64,000 nucleotides of DNA, from NCBI RefSeq assembly GCF_018332655.1, contig NZ_BOQL01000017.1:124001-188000 (forward strand), given 5' to 3'. This DNA comes from Actinoplanes auranticolor. GTDB lineage: Bacteria > Actinomycetota > Actinomycetes > Mycobacteriales > Micromonosporaceae. The first letter of the stretch is position 1. Each line of letters opens with the position of its first letter. Below, one piece after another: positions 53,935 through 62,044 of this stretch. The notes beneath the pieces are model-generated. The model was given only the letters and a program-made list of their open reading frames with translations. It had not been told where the DNA came from and did no database searches. A program made the translations under genes and the position numbers.

Positions 53935-54423
53935 GTGAGTCCTGTGAATCCGCCCAGCCAGCGTGTCGGGATCGGCACCGACGTGCACGCCTTCGACCCC
54001 GGGCGGGTGTGCTGGGTCGCCGGCCTCATGTGGCCCGGCGAGTCCGGGCTGGCCGGGCATTCCGATGCCGACGTCGCCGCCCACGCCGCCTGCGATGCGA
54101 TGCTCAGCGCCGCCGGCCTCGGCGACCTCGGCAGCAATTTCGGCACCGCCGAGCCCGAGTGGGCCGGCGCTCCCGGGGTCACGTTGCTGGCCGAGACCGT
54201 CCGGCGGCTCGCTCAGCACGGCTACGCGGTCGGCAACGTGTCGATCCAGGTCATCGGGAACCGGCCCAAGATCGGTAAGCGCCGCGAGGAGGCCCAGCAG
54301 GTGCTGTCCGCAGCGGTCGGCGCGCCGGTGACCGTCTCCGGCACCACTACTGACGGGCTCGGGCTCACCGGGCGTGGTGAGGGACTCGCCGCAGTCGCCA
54401 CCGCGCTGATCTATCCGGCGTGA
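53935..54423 (+). CDS. ispF: 2-C-methyl-D-erythritol 2,4-cyclodiphosphate synthase
   Basis: 162 residues. Cyclises CDP-ME 2-phosphate in isoprenoid precursor synthesis. GIGTDVHAF and [11 protein letters not shown] carry the zinc ligands, LGDLGSNFG and [14 protein letters not shown] the rest of the active site. It lies 4 bp after ispD. Confidence 0.96.
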   Translation: MSPVNPPSQRVGIGTDVHAFDPGRVCWVAGLMWPGESGLAGHSDADVAAHAACDAMLSAAGLGDLGSNFGTAEPEWAGAPGVTLLAETVRRLAQHGYAVGNVSIQVIGNRPKIGKRREEAQQVLSAAVGAPVTVSGTTTDGLGLTGRGEGLAAVATALIYPA

Positions 54424-54454
54424 CCCGGACAGAGTGATCTCGGGGGAGAAGACC

Positions 54455-54460
54455 TACGCT
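54455..54460 (+). promoter_or_regulatory. -10 element, leaderless promoter
   Basis: TACGCT is 6 nt before GTG 54467, favouring that start over GTG 54434. Confidence 0.45.
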
Positions 54461-54466
54461 CGACAG

Positions 54467-55558
54467 GTGTCGAGCGAGCCCACGTCCCAGTCCGAGCCGG
54501 AAACCACCCCCGAGGAGTACCGGCAGCGGGCCCTTCTGATGGCCGATCTCGGCCGCTACGACGAGGCGGCCGGCGAGATCGCCAGTGGTCTGGCCGTCGC
54601 GCCCGATGACGCGGCGCTGCTGACCACCCTGGCCCGGGTGCACCTCGCCGCGGCCCAGCCGGTGGACGCGCTGACTGCCGCGGACCGGGCTGCCGCGGCG
54701 GCGCCGGGGACAGTCGGGCCGCTGGTCGTGCGGGCCATGGCCTTGTCGGACGAGCGGCGGTTCGGCGAGGCCGCCGAGGTGGCGGCTTCGATCCTGGCGG
54801 GCTGGCCGGCTGACCCGTACGCGCAGCGCACCGGGGCGGCCCTGCTCAGCGAGACGCGCAACGGCCAGGACGCGCTCAATGCCGCGTGGAACGGAGTACG
54901 GCTGACCCCCACCGACGCCGAGGCGCACCTGGTGCTGGCCGTCGTGGCGGCCCGGCTGCGGTTGTTCGACCTGGCGCAGCGGGCGTACGGGGAAGCCCTC
55001 GATCTCGACGCCACGATCGGCGACGCGCAGCGGGACGTCGGCGTGGTCCGGCTGGAACGCCGCCGGTGGGCGCTGGCTCTCGAGAGTCTGGCCGACGCCG
55101 CTCTGCCCGTTCCCGAGCCGGTCGCCGAGGAGGTGCCGGCCCCGCCCCCGCCCGCGGTGACCCGCCCGGCCGGACCGGTGCTGGACCGCTCCGCCATGGT
55201 CGCGGACATCTTCCGGCAGGCGGTGCTGTACGGCAGCAACGGTGTGCTGATCGCCGCCGTGCTCGCCGCGGTGATGACCACCGTCAGCACCGGAGTGGCC
55301 CGGACGTGGGGCGGCGTCATCGGCGTGGTGGTCGTGGTGGCCATCCTGATCTGGCTCAAGCGCGCGCTGCCGGTGCCGGTCGGCGTGGCCCTCGGCGAGA
55401 TCCGCGGCTCCCGGCGGGTGGTCGTGGCGGCCTACGCGACGGCGCTGGCCCCGCTGGGCCTGCTGGCGTTCGCGGTGCTGGGCAGCGTCGTCCCGCTGAT
55501 CGTCGCGATGCTGCTCGCCGCCTCCGCCGAGCTCGCCATCCTGACCCAGCGCCGATGA
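54467..55558 (+). CDS. tetratricopeptide-repeat membrane protein
   Basis: 363 residues from GTG 54467. Four to five TPR-like helix pairs span about residues 12-210 (for example ADLGRYDEAAGEIASGLAVAPDDAALL and RLFDLAQRAYGEALDLD). A Pro-rich linker (VPAPPPPAV) leads to four C-terminal transmembrane helices (about 255-360). A membrane-tethered protein-protein interaction scaffold with unknown partners. It converges on the ROK gene with a 9-bp gap. Confidence 0.7.
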   Translation: MSSEPTSQSEPETTPEEYRQRALLMADLGRYDEAAGEIASGLAVAPDDAALLTTLARVHLAAAQPVDALTAADRAAAAAPGTVGPLVVRAMALSDERRFGEAAEVAASILAGWPADPYAQRTGAALLSETRNGQDALNAAWNGVRLTPTDAEAHLVLAVVAARLRLFDLAQRAYGEALDLDATIGDAQRDVGVVRLERRRWALALESLADAALPVPEPVAEEVPAPPPPAVTRPAGPVLDRSAMVADIFRQAVLYGSNGVLIAAVLAAVMTTVSTGVARTWGGVIGVVVVVAILIWLKRALPVPVGVALGEIRGSRRVVVAAYATALAPLGLLAFAVLGSVVPLIVAMLLAASAELAILTQRR

Positions 55559-55567
55559 GCCGGGGGG

Positions 55568-56755
55568 TCAGGCCTGGTTGTCGCGGATCGAGGCGATCAG
55601 CGCCTCGCGGACGGCGGTGAGCCCGGCGTCGAGGGCGCCGAGCAGGACCGCGTCGTCGTCGATCGTGGTGACGGCGATGGTGCTCTCCAGGGGAGCGGCC
55701 CGGCGCAGGGCGCCCTTGACCGCGGTGAGCAGCGTCTGGCCGCCGGCCTGGGCGACCGGGCCGGCGAGCACGACCAGCGAGGGGTCCAGCACGGCGATCA
55801 CGGCGGCCAGGCCGACCGCGATCCGGTCCGCCAGGTGCGTGAAGAACTCGCCGGAGGCGTCCGGGGCGGCGGCCGCGGCGGCCACGATCTCGTACGGGGT
55901 CCCGCCGGTGATGCCGTGGTCCCGGCCGAGGGCGAGGATGGCCGCGCCGCCGAACAGGTCCTGCAGGTCGACCTTGCGATGGGTGGAATCCGGGGAGTAG
56001 AGCGGCATGTAACCGATCTCACCCGCGCCGCCGCGGGCACCGCGGATCAGCGTGCCGGCGATGTCGATGGCCAGACCGAGGCCCTCCTGGCCGAGCCAGA
56101 GCAGAGCGAAGCCGTCCACCTCGCGGGCGACGCCGCGACGGCGCTCGGCCACGGCGGCGAGGTTGACGTCGTTGTCGACGCCCACGCGGGTGCCCAGGGC
56201 CGCGGCGATCTCCGGGACCAGGCCCGGACGGTTGAGGCCCGGCACGTCCACGTGCCGGATCGTCGCGGTGCCGCTGTCGTACGAGCCGGGGACGCCGAGC
56301 TGCACGTGGTGGACCCGATCGGCCGGGACGCCGGCCGCGCCGCTCAGCTCGGCGACGACGTCCACCAGGGCGGTGCGGGGGTCGGTGTGCAGGAAGTCGA
56401 CCGGGTTCTCGATCCGGGCGCGGACGGCACCGGTCAGGTCGCAGAGCGCGGCCACGACCGACGGGGCCCCGCTGGGACCGATGTCGCGGACGGAGACGGC
56501 GGCGGCGTACGCTGCGTCCGGATCAGCCGCATAGATCTCCGCGTTCGGCCCCGGGCGGCCGCTGTTGTAGCCGACGACGGTCACCAAGCCGGCATCGGTG
56601 AGCCGGCGCAGCACCTCGGAGATGGTCGGGGTGGAGAGCTCGGTCAGCCGGCGCAGATCGGCCCGGGTGAGCATGCCCGGCTCCAGCAGGTGGGCGAGCG
56701 CCGCGCTCTCGTTCATGGCGCGCAGCAGCTTGGACGATCCCGCCAGTCGCGGCAC
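55568..56755 (-). CDS. ROK-family transcriptional regulator next to chitosanase
   Basis: 395 residues from GTG 56755, preceded by GAGGGGG. An N-terminal winged helix-turn-helix (MLTRADLRRLTELSTPTISE) is fused to a ROK sugar-kinase-like domain (GVDNDVNLAAVAERRRG, GGAGEIGYMPL). The CxCGxxGCxE zinc site usual in ROK proteins is absent: the segment after GEIGY reads SPDSTHRKVDLQD. It is probably a pure repressor. The divergent neighbour is a chitosanase, and CsnR, a ROK protein, is the known chitosanase repressor in Streptomyces, so it likely senses glucosamine oligosaccharides. Confidence 0.85.
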   Translation of the reverse strand: MPRLAGSSKLLRAMNESAALAHLLEPGMLTRADLRRLTELSTPTISEVLRRLTDAGLVTVVGYNSGRPGPNAEIYAADPDAAYAAAVSVRDIGPSGAPSVVAALCDLTGAVRARIENPVDFLHTDPRTALVDVVAELSGAAGVPADRVHHVQLGVPGSYDSGTATIRHVDVPGLNRPGLVPEIAAALGTRVGVDNDVNLAAVAERRRGVAREVDGFALLWLGQEGLGLAIDIAGTLIRGARGGAGEIGYMPLYSPDSTHRKVDLQDLFGGAAILALGRDHGITGGTPYEIVAAAAAAPDASGEFFTHLADRIAVGLAAVIAVLDPSLVVLAGPVAQAGGQTLLTAVKGALRRAAPLESTIAVTTIDDDAVLLGALDAGLTAVREALIASIRDNQA

Positions 56756-56780
56756 GGAGCCCCCTCGATCGATTGGCAAC

Positions 56781-56799
56781 CCAGTTAACAATTAGCTGG
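56781..56799. promoter_or_regulatory. candidate ROK operator, proximal to the regulator gene
   Basis: A 19-bp near-palindrome (CCAG-TTAA...TTA-CTGG, 7 of 9 pairs matching) 25 bp upstream of GTG 56755. CAGTTAA recurs inverted at 56929-56936. Confidence 0.5.
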
Positions 56800-56897
56800 A
56801 CCGTAGGGCTGTGGCTCTGAACTGTCAATACTTCGTCGCGCTGCGTTCCCTCCCGTGCGGCAGGTCGGCTCGATGTATCGCCGCGAGGGCGGGCAAA

Positions 56898-56945
56898 AGT
56901 GATTAATCGACGGGGATTGATTAATCAACTTAACTGACCTAGCGT
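56898..56945 (+). promoter_or_regulatory. chitosanase promoter overlapped by palindromic operator candidates
   Basis: The perfect palindrome TTGATTAATCAA (56917-56928) contains a -35 TTGATT, 17 bp from a -10 TAGCGT (56940-56945). A second GATTAATC core is at 56901-56908, 18 bp earlier. The 56800-56897 stretch holds nothing recognisable, and 56946-57040 is the chitosanase leader. Confidence 0.55.
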
Positions 56946-57040
56946 GACCAGTCATCGCCTCGGCGACGGACACCCCCCAACGTCCGTCATCGATGGCTCG
57001 ACCCTGCGCGCCACCCGCCTCCACCCCCACGAGGAGCGCC

Positions 57041-58276
57041 ATGACCATCCCCTCACGCCCGCACCGCCGCAAGAAGCTCATCGCGTACGCCCTCGGCGGT
57101 GTGCTGATCCCCGCCGCGGGGATCGCCTACAGCCTCATGCCGGCCAGCGCGGCCACCGCGGGAGCCATCAAGGGCCTCGGCGGCAAATGTGTCGACGTCG
57201 CCGCCGCCAACAGCGCGAACGGAACAGCCGTGCAGCTCTACGACTGCAACAGCACCGGCGCTCAGACCTGGAGCGTCGGCAACACCGACAACTCGATCCG
57301 GGCGCTGGGCAAGTGCCTCGACGTGACCGCCGCAGGCACGGCCAATGGCACCCGGATCCAGCTCTACGACTGCAACGGTACGGCCGCCCAGAAGTGGACC
57401 GCGGGCACCGGCGGCACGCTCATCAACACCGGCTCGGGTAAGTGTCTCGACGTGCCCGACAACAACTCCGCCAACGGCAACCAGCTGCAGATCTGGACCT
57501 GCGGCACGGGCGCCAACCAGAAGTGGACCCTGCCCGGCGGCACCACCACGCCACCCACCACGACTCCGCCGAACAGCGGCGTCCACCTGGACAACCCGGC
57601 GAAGAAGGACGTGGCGATGCAGATCGTCTCGGCCGCCGAGAACTCCTCGCTCAACTGGCGCGCCCAGTTCTCCTACATCGAGGACATCAAGGACGGCCGG
57701 GGCTACACCGCCGGGATCATCGGCTTCTGCTCCGGCACCGGCGACATGCTGGAGCTGGTCGAGGCGTACACGGCCACGAAGCCGGGCAACGTGCTGGCCA
57801 AGTACCTGCCGGCGCTGCGCAGCGTCAACGGCACGTCGTCGCACGCGGGCCTGGACCCGAACTTCACCAGCGACTGGCGGGCCGCCGCGGCGGACCCGGT
57901 GTTCCAGGCCGCGCAGGAGTCCGAGCGGGACCGGGTGTACTTCAACCCGTCCGTGCGCGACGGCAAGGCCGACGGGGTACGGGCGCTGGGCCAGTTCGCC
58001 TACTACGACGCCGCGGTGGTGCACGGCTACAGCGGCATGCGGTCGATCCGCAGCCGGGCGCTGCAGAAGGCCAAGCCGCCGGCCCAGGGCGGCAACGAGA
58101 CCACCTGGCTGAACGCGTTCCTCGACGAGCGGGTGATCGAGATGAAGAAGGAAGCCGCACACGACGACGTCACGCGGATCGACACCGCCCAGCGCGTGTT
58201 CCTGCGCAACGGCAACCTCGACCTCAACACCCCCCTCGACTTCGCCGTCTACGGCGACCAGTTCCGTATCGGATAG
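57041..58276 (+). CDS. secreted chitosanase, GH46, with N-terminal ricin-type lectin domain
   Basis: 411 residues from ATG 57041 (GAGGAG upstream). Signal peptide about 1-37; ricin B-type lectin domain about 40-165 with three QxW repeats (AQTWSV, AQKWTA, NQKWTL); Thr/Pro linker; GH46 catalytic domain from about 185. The candidate catalytic acid is Glu200 (SAAENSS) and the base Asp218 (IKDGRGYTAG), 18 residues apart as in Streptomyces GH46 enzymes. Hydrolyses chitosan outside the cell. The lectin module in front of GH46 is a less common arrangement. Regulated, by context, by the divergent ROK protein. Confidence 0.92.
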   Translation: MTIPSRPHRRKKLIAYALGGVLIPAAGIAYSLMPASAATAGAIKGLGGKCVDVAAANSANGTAVQLYDCNSTGAQTWSVGNTDNSIRALGKCLDVTAAGTANGTRIQLYDCNGTAAQKWTAGTGGTLINTGSGKCLDVPDNNSANGNQLQIWTCGTGANQKWTLPGGTTTPPTTTPPNSGVHLDNPAKKDVAMQIVSAAENSSLNWRAQFSYIEDIKDGRGYTAGIIGFCSGTGDMLELVEAYTATKPGNVLAKYLPALRSVNGTSSHAGLDPNFTSDWRAAAADPVFQAAQESERDRVYFNPSVRDGKADGVRALGQFAYYDAAVVHGYSGMRSIRSRALQKAKPPAQGGNETTWLNAFLDERVIEMKKEAAHDDVTRIDTAQRVFLRNGNLDLNTPLDFAVYGDQFRIG

Positions 58277-58298
58277 TCGAACCACGCCGGGGAAAGGG

Positions 58299-58329
58299 AG
58301 GGCGGGGGAGCCACAAGCTCCCCCGCCCT
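58299..58329 (+). terminator. bidirectional terminator of chitosanase and hmgA
   Basis: Perfect 13-bp stem (58299-58311 with 58317-58329), CACAA loop, between convergent stops at 58276 and 58334. Confidence 0.8.
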
Positions 58330-58333
58330 TGCC

Positions 58334-59488
58334 TCATCTGTTCCAGGTCCAGGCGTAGGCCGTGTCCTCGACGGCCAGGGCGGCGTCGCACAGGTCGAGG
58401 GGCCGGAAGGTGTCGACCATGACGGCGAGCTCGTCGAACGCCTCGGCGCCGATCGCGCGTTCCACCGCGCCCGGCTGCGGGCCGTGGGTGAAGCCCGACG
58501 GGTGCAGGGAGATCGAGCCCTGCTCGATGCCCGAGCCCCGGCGGGCCTCGTAGTTGCCGCCGGTGTAGAACATCATCTCGTCCGAGTCGACGTTGTGGTG
58601 GTTGTACGGGACCGGGATCGCCAGCGGGTGGTAGTCGACCTTGCGCGGCACGAACGAGCACACCACGAAGTTCGGTCCCTCGAACGTCTGGTGCACCGGC
58701 GGCGGCTGGTGCACGCGCCCGGTGATCGGCTCGAAGTCGTGGATCGAGAAGGCCCACGGGTACAGGCAGCCGTCCCAGCCGACCACGTCGAAGGGGTGGT
58801 GGGCGTACACGTGCCGGGTCCAGCCCGCGCGGTGCTTGACGTACACCTCGACGTCCGTGCCCTCAGTCTGCAGTGGCTCGTCCGGGCCGCGGACGTCGCG
58901 CTCGCAGTACGGCGAGTGTTCCAGGAACTGCCCGCGCACCGACAGGTAGCGCTTCGGGGGCCCGATGTGCCCGGTCGCCTCGATGGTCAGCATCCGCACC
59001 TGGCCGTCCGGCACGATCCGGTGCACCACCGAGGTCGGGATGATCACGTAGTCGCCGGCCCCGACGCGCAGCGCGCCGAAGGTCGTCTCGATCGTGGCCG
59101 CGCCGTCCTCGACGTACAGGCATTCGTCGCCGACGGCGTCCCGGTAGAGCGGCGACGGACGGTCGGCGACCACGTAGCCGATCCGGACGTCGCCGTTGGC
59201 CAGCAGCGGGCGGCGGCCCAGGACCGCGTCGCCCGGCCCGGCGTCGAGCTTGTGGGTACGCAGGTGGCGCGGCTTGAGCGGCAGGTTCGGCGACTGGCTG
59301 GTGGCCGGTGGCTCGTGCACCTCCGCCGAGCTGATCGCGGTCGGTGCGTACCGGTGATAGAGCAGCGAGGAGTCGGAGGAGAAGCCCTCCTGGCCCATCA
59401 ACTCCTCCGCGTAGAGCCCGCCGTCGGGTCGACGGAACTGGGTGTGCCGCTTACGGGGGATCTCCCCGACGCTGCGGTAGTACGGCAT
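58334..59488 (-). CDS. hmgA: homogentisate 1,2-dioxygenase
   Basis: 384 residues from ATG 59488 (AAGGGG about 11 nt upstream). Opens the homogentisate ring to maleylacetoacetate. The cupin core with PYNHHNVDSDEMMFYTGG and GSISLHPSGFTHGPQPG holds the iron-ligand His and Glu region expected of the family. Divergent from the gene pair ending in fumarylacetoacetase, so the window has the first and last ring-cleavage steps of tyrosine breakdown. Confidence 0.92.
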   Translation of the reverse strand: MPYYRSVGEIPRKRHTQFRRPDGGLYAEELMGQEGFSSDSSLLYHRYAPTAISSAEVHEPPATSQSPNLPLKPRHLRTHKLDAGPGDAVLGRRPLLANGDVRIGYVVADRPSPLYRDAVGDECLYVEDGAATIETTFGALRVGAGDYVIIPTSVVHRIVPDGQVRMLTIEATGHIGPPKRYLSVRGQFLEHSPYCERDVRGPDEPLQTEGTDVEVYVKHRAGWTRHVYAHHPFDVVGWDGCLYPWAFSIHDFEPITGRVHQPPPVHQTFEGPNFVVCSFVPRKVDYHPLAIPVPYNHHNVDSDEMMFYTGGNYEARRGSGIEQGSISLHPSGFTHGPQPGAVERAIGAEAFDELAVMVDTFRPLDLCDAALAVEDTAYAWTWNR

Positions 59489-59519
59489 CGTTGCCACCAC
59501 CCCTTGAAAACTGACATTA

Positions 59520-59535
59520 CGGACGGTGTTGTCCG
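59520..59535. promoter_or_regulatory. small inverted repeat in the hmgA/fahA divergent promoter region
   Basis: CGGAC (59520-59524) and GTCCG (59531-59535) lie midway between the divergent homogentisate genes; a weak operator candidate. Confidence 0.25.
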
Positions 59536-59552
59536 CCTCTCGAAGCGTCCAT

Positions 59553-59558
59553 TAGGTT
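59553..59558 (+). promoter_or_regulatory. -10 element, leaderless promoter
   Basis: TAGGTT stands 7 nt before GTG 59566. Confidence 0.5.
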
Positions 59559-59565
59559 CAGTTTC

Positions 59566-60411
59566 GTGTCAACGCTGGTGCCGCCGCTGTTCGCAGGACT
59601 CGTCGATGACGCGTCCCTGCTGCCGCCGGGCATCATCGGGACCTCCGAGGCCCTCGCCGCGCACACCAAACACCGCGACTCGTGGTATTCGGGACTGATC
59701 GGGGCATTGCTCGTACCCTCGTCGCTGGTCAAGCTTGATCTCTCCCCGCGCGGTCTCGCCGTCGGCGTCGTCAACGACGCCGCGATCGGCGCCCTGCCCG
59801 CCGTGGTCGCCAAGCTGCGGGCCGCGGGCAGCGACGTGGCCCGGGTCGAGGCGGCCGTCGCCCGCCGCGGCGAGGACCCGCAACCCGGCCTGAGCGCGCT
59901 CGGCGCGCTCGCCGTCGAGACCCCCGACCTGGACGTGTACGCGGAGATCCCGCTCAGCTGGGGCCTGCTGGCGGGTCTGGACACGGTGGCCGCCCAGCGC
60001 GCCGACGGGCTGCGGATCGCGCCCAAGTTCCGGGTCGGCGGGCTCGCCTCCGAGCTGTTCCCCACCCCGGTGGAGCTGGCCGCGGTCATCTGCGCCTGCC
60101 GGGACCGCAACCTGCCGTTCAAGCTCGCCGCCGGGCTGCGGCACGCGCTGCGGCACACCGACCCCGAGACCGGATTCACCCACCACGGCTTCCTGAACGT
60201 GCTGGTCGCGTCGGCCGCCGCGAGCGACGGCGGCGAAGTGGCCGAGGTCGCCGAGGCGCTGGCCGCCACGCACCCGGTGCCGCTGGTCGAGCCGGCCCGG
60301 TCGCGCCGGAGCGAGCCACGGCCGCTGTGGGTCGGCTTCGGGGCCTTCAACGTGCTGGAGCCGCTGACGGAGCTCATCCGTCTCGGCCTGATCAACGGCG
60401 GCTACGAGTGA
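59566..60411 (+). CDS. unknown protein coupled to fumarylacetoacetase
   Basis: 281 residues, soluble. Begins STLVPPLFAGLVDDASLLPPG and contains SWYSGLIGALLVPSSLV, a DVYAEIPLSWGLLAGLD stretch and a C-terminal FGAFNVLEPLTELIRLGLI. Alternating strand/helix segments suggest a TIM-barrel-like fold. No family recognised, and no glutathione-transferase features. The stop overlaps fahA by 4 nt, so it very likely works in the same pathway. Maleylacetoacetate isomerase is the one step with no gene here, which makes it a candidate for that or an accessory step. Confidence 0.55.
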   Translation: MSTLVPPLFAGLVDDASLLPPGIIGTSEALAAHTKHRDSWYSGLIGALLVPSSLVKLDLSPRGLAVGVVNDAAIGALPAVVAKLRAAGSDVARVEAAVARRGEDPQPGLSALGALAVETPDLDVYAEIPLSWGLLAGLDTVAAQRADGLRIAPKFRVGGLASELFPTPVELAAVICACRDRNLPFKLAAGLRHALRHTDPETGFTHHGFLNVLVASAAASDGGEVAEVAEALAATHPVPLVEPARSRRSEPRPLWVGFGAFNVLEPLTELIRLGLINGGYE

Positions 60412-61532
60412 CCCTCTTCGACCTGCGCAATCTCCCGTACGGCGTGTTCAGCACCGGCGACGGGGTGCGGCGGATCGGCGTCCGGCTGGGCGACGCGGTG
60501 CTGGACCTGTCCCGGGCCGAGGAGCAGGACCTGATCCTGGCCGGAGGCGCGCTGCGGCAGCCGACGCTCAACGTGCTGATGGCGCTGGGGCGTCCGCTGT
60601 GGAGCGCGATCCGGGCCCGGGTCGTCCAGCTGGCCCCCACGCTGCCGGCCGTCCCGCTGGCCGACGTCGAGCTGCACCTGCCGTTCGAGGTGGCCGACTA
60701 CACCGACTTCTACTCCTCCGAGCACCACGCCACCCAGGTCAGCCGGATCCTGCGGCCCGAGCGGCCGGGGCTGCAGCCGAACTGGAAACACCTCCCGATC
60801 GGCTACCACGGGCGCGCCGGCACGGTCGTGGTCTCCGGCACCCCGGTCGAGCGGCCGGCCGGACAGCTGGGCCCCGGCGAGTTCGGGCCCTCCCGGCGGC
60901 TCGACGTCGAGGCCGAGGTCGGTTTCGTGGTGGGGGTGCCGGGCCGGCGGATCAGCACCGCCGACTTCGCCGAGCACGTCTTCGGCGTGGTCCTGGTCAA
61001 CGACTGGTCGGCCCGCGACATCCAGGCGTTCGAGTACCAGCCGCTCGGGCCGTTCCTGGGCAAGTCGTTCGCCACCTCGGTGTCCCCGTGGGTCGTGCCG
61101 CTCGAGGCGCTGTCCGGGGCGCTCGTGCCGGCGATCGCGCAGGACCCGGTCCCGGCGGAGTACCTGACGCCGTCCGGCGACGGCCTGGACCTGAGCCTGA
61201 CGGTCGACTGGAACGGGACCACGGTCAGCTCACCGCCGTTCGCCCAGATGTACTGGACGCCCGCCCAGCAGCTCGCCCACCTGACCGTCAACGGCGCCAG
61301 CGTCCGCACCGGTGACCTCTTCGCCTCCGGGACGGTCTCCGGCCCGGAACGCGCGCAGGCCGGCTCGTTCCTGGAGCTGACTTGGAACGGTACCGAGCCG
61401 GTGCCGCTCGACGACGGCTCGACCAGGGGATTCCTGCTCGACGGCGACACGGTCACCATCAGCGCGACCGCACCCGGCGTGGACGGCGCGCCGATCGGGC
61501 TGGGGTCCGTAACCGGAACTGTCTGTCGCTGA
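60408..61532 (+). CDS. fahA: fumarylacetoacetase
   Basis: 374 residues from GTG 60408 (GTGA overlap). Hydrolyses fumarylacetoacetate to fumarate and acetoacetate, last step of tyrosine catabolism. DFYSSEHHATQV, IGYHGRAGTVVVSG, LDVEAEVGFVVG (metal-binding acids) and VLVNDWSARDIQAFEYQPLGPF are the family signatures. Confidence 0.94.
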   Translation: MTLFDLRNLPYGVFSTGDGVRRIGVRLGDAVLDLSRAEEQDLILAGGALRQPTLNVLMALGRPLWSAIRARVVQLAPTLPAVPLADVELHLPFEVADYTDFYSSEHHATQVSRILRPERPGLQPNWKHLPIGYHGRAGTVVVSGTPVERPAGQLGPGEFGPSRRLDVEAEVGFVVGVPGRRISTADFAEHVFGVVLVNDWSARDIQAFEYQPLGPFLGKSFATSVSPWVVPLEALSGALVPAIAQDPVPAEYLTPSGDGLDLSLTVDWNGTTVSSPPFAQMYWTPAQQLAHLTVNGASVRTGDLFASGTVSGPERAQAGSFLELTWNGTEPVPLDDGSTRGFLLDGDTVTISATAPGVDGAPIGLGSVTGTVCR

Positions 61533-61570
61533 GGGACGACTCGCCGTACCTTGTAGGCGGGAGGTCGGGG

Positions 61571-62029
61571 ATGTCCACGGTTGCGGTGACACGGCTGGTC
61601 GAGGCACCGGTGGCTGCCGTGTGGCGGGTCTTCACCGATCTGCCGAGCCGGTGCGAGCGGCTGTCCACGGTCATCGCCGTCGAACTGCTCACCCAGGGAC
61701 CGTTCGGCGACGGCACCGAATGGCGCGAGACCCGCACGATGGCCGACGGCGCGGAGATCACCGAGGAGTTCCGCGTCGACGAGTGCGTGAGCCCGGAACG
61801 CTTCGTGGTGACCTCGCCGGGGATCGGCGCGGAATACAAGATGACGTACACGTTCGTGCCGGTGCTCGAGGGCCGGCACCGCGGCGGCACGATGGTCACC
61901 GTGGTGCAGGACGGGACCCCGACCGCGCCGGCGGGCCGGTTCCTGGCGCTGGTCTTCGGCGGGTTGGCTGCCCGTACGGTCGAAGGCGCGCTCCGGCGTG
62001 ACCTGGAGGACCTGGCCGCCGCGGCCTGA
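61571..62029 (+). CDS. SRPBCC (polyketide cyclase/START-like) family protein
   Basis: 152 residues from ATG 61571, with GGGAGGT 7 nt upstream. STVAVTRLVEAPVAAVWRVFTDLPSRCERL at the N-terminus and a C-terminal long helix (FGGLAARTVEGALRRDLEDLA) are those of the helix-grip hydrophobic-ligand-binding fold. Ligand unknown. It follows fahA by 38 bp but has its own ribosome-binding site, so a pathway link is not implied. Confidence 0.8.
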   Translation: MSTVAVTRLVEAPVAAVWRVFTDLPSRCERLSTVIAVELLTQGPFGDGTEWRETRTMADGAEITEEFRVDECVSPERFVVTSPGIGAEYKMTYTFVPVLEGRHRGGTMVTVVQDGTPTAPAGRFLALVFGGLAARTVEGALRRDLEDLAAAA

Positions 62030-62031
62030 CC

Positions 62032-62037
62032 TATCGT
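62032..62037 (+). promoter_or_regulatory. -10 element, leaderless promoter
   Basis: TATCGT stands 7 nt before GTG 62045 (GTG 62042 is 3 nt closer). Confidence 0.45.
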
Positions 62038-62044
62038 CCCTGTG

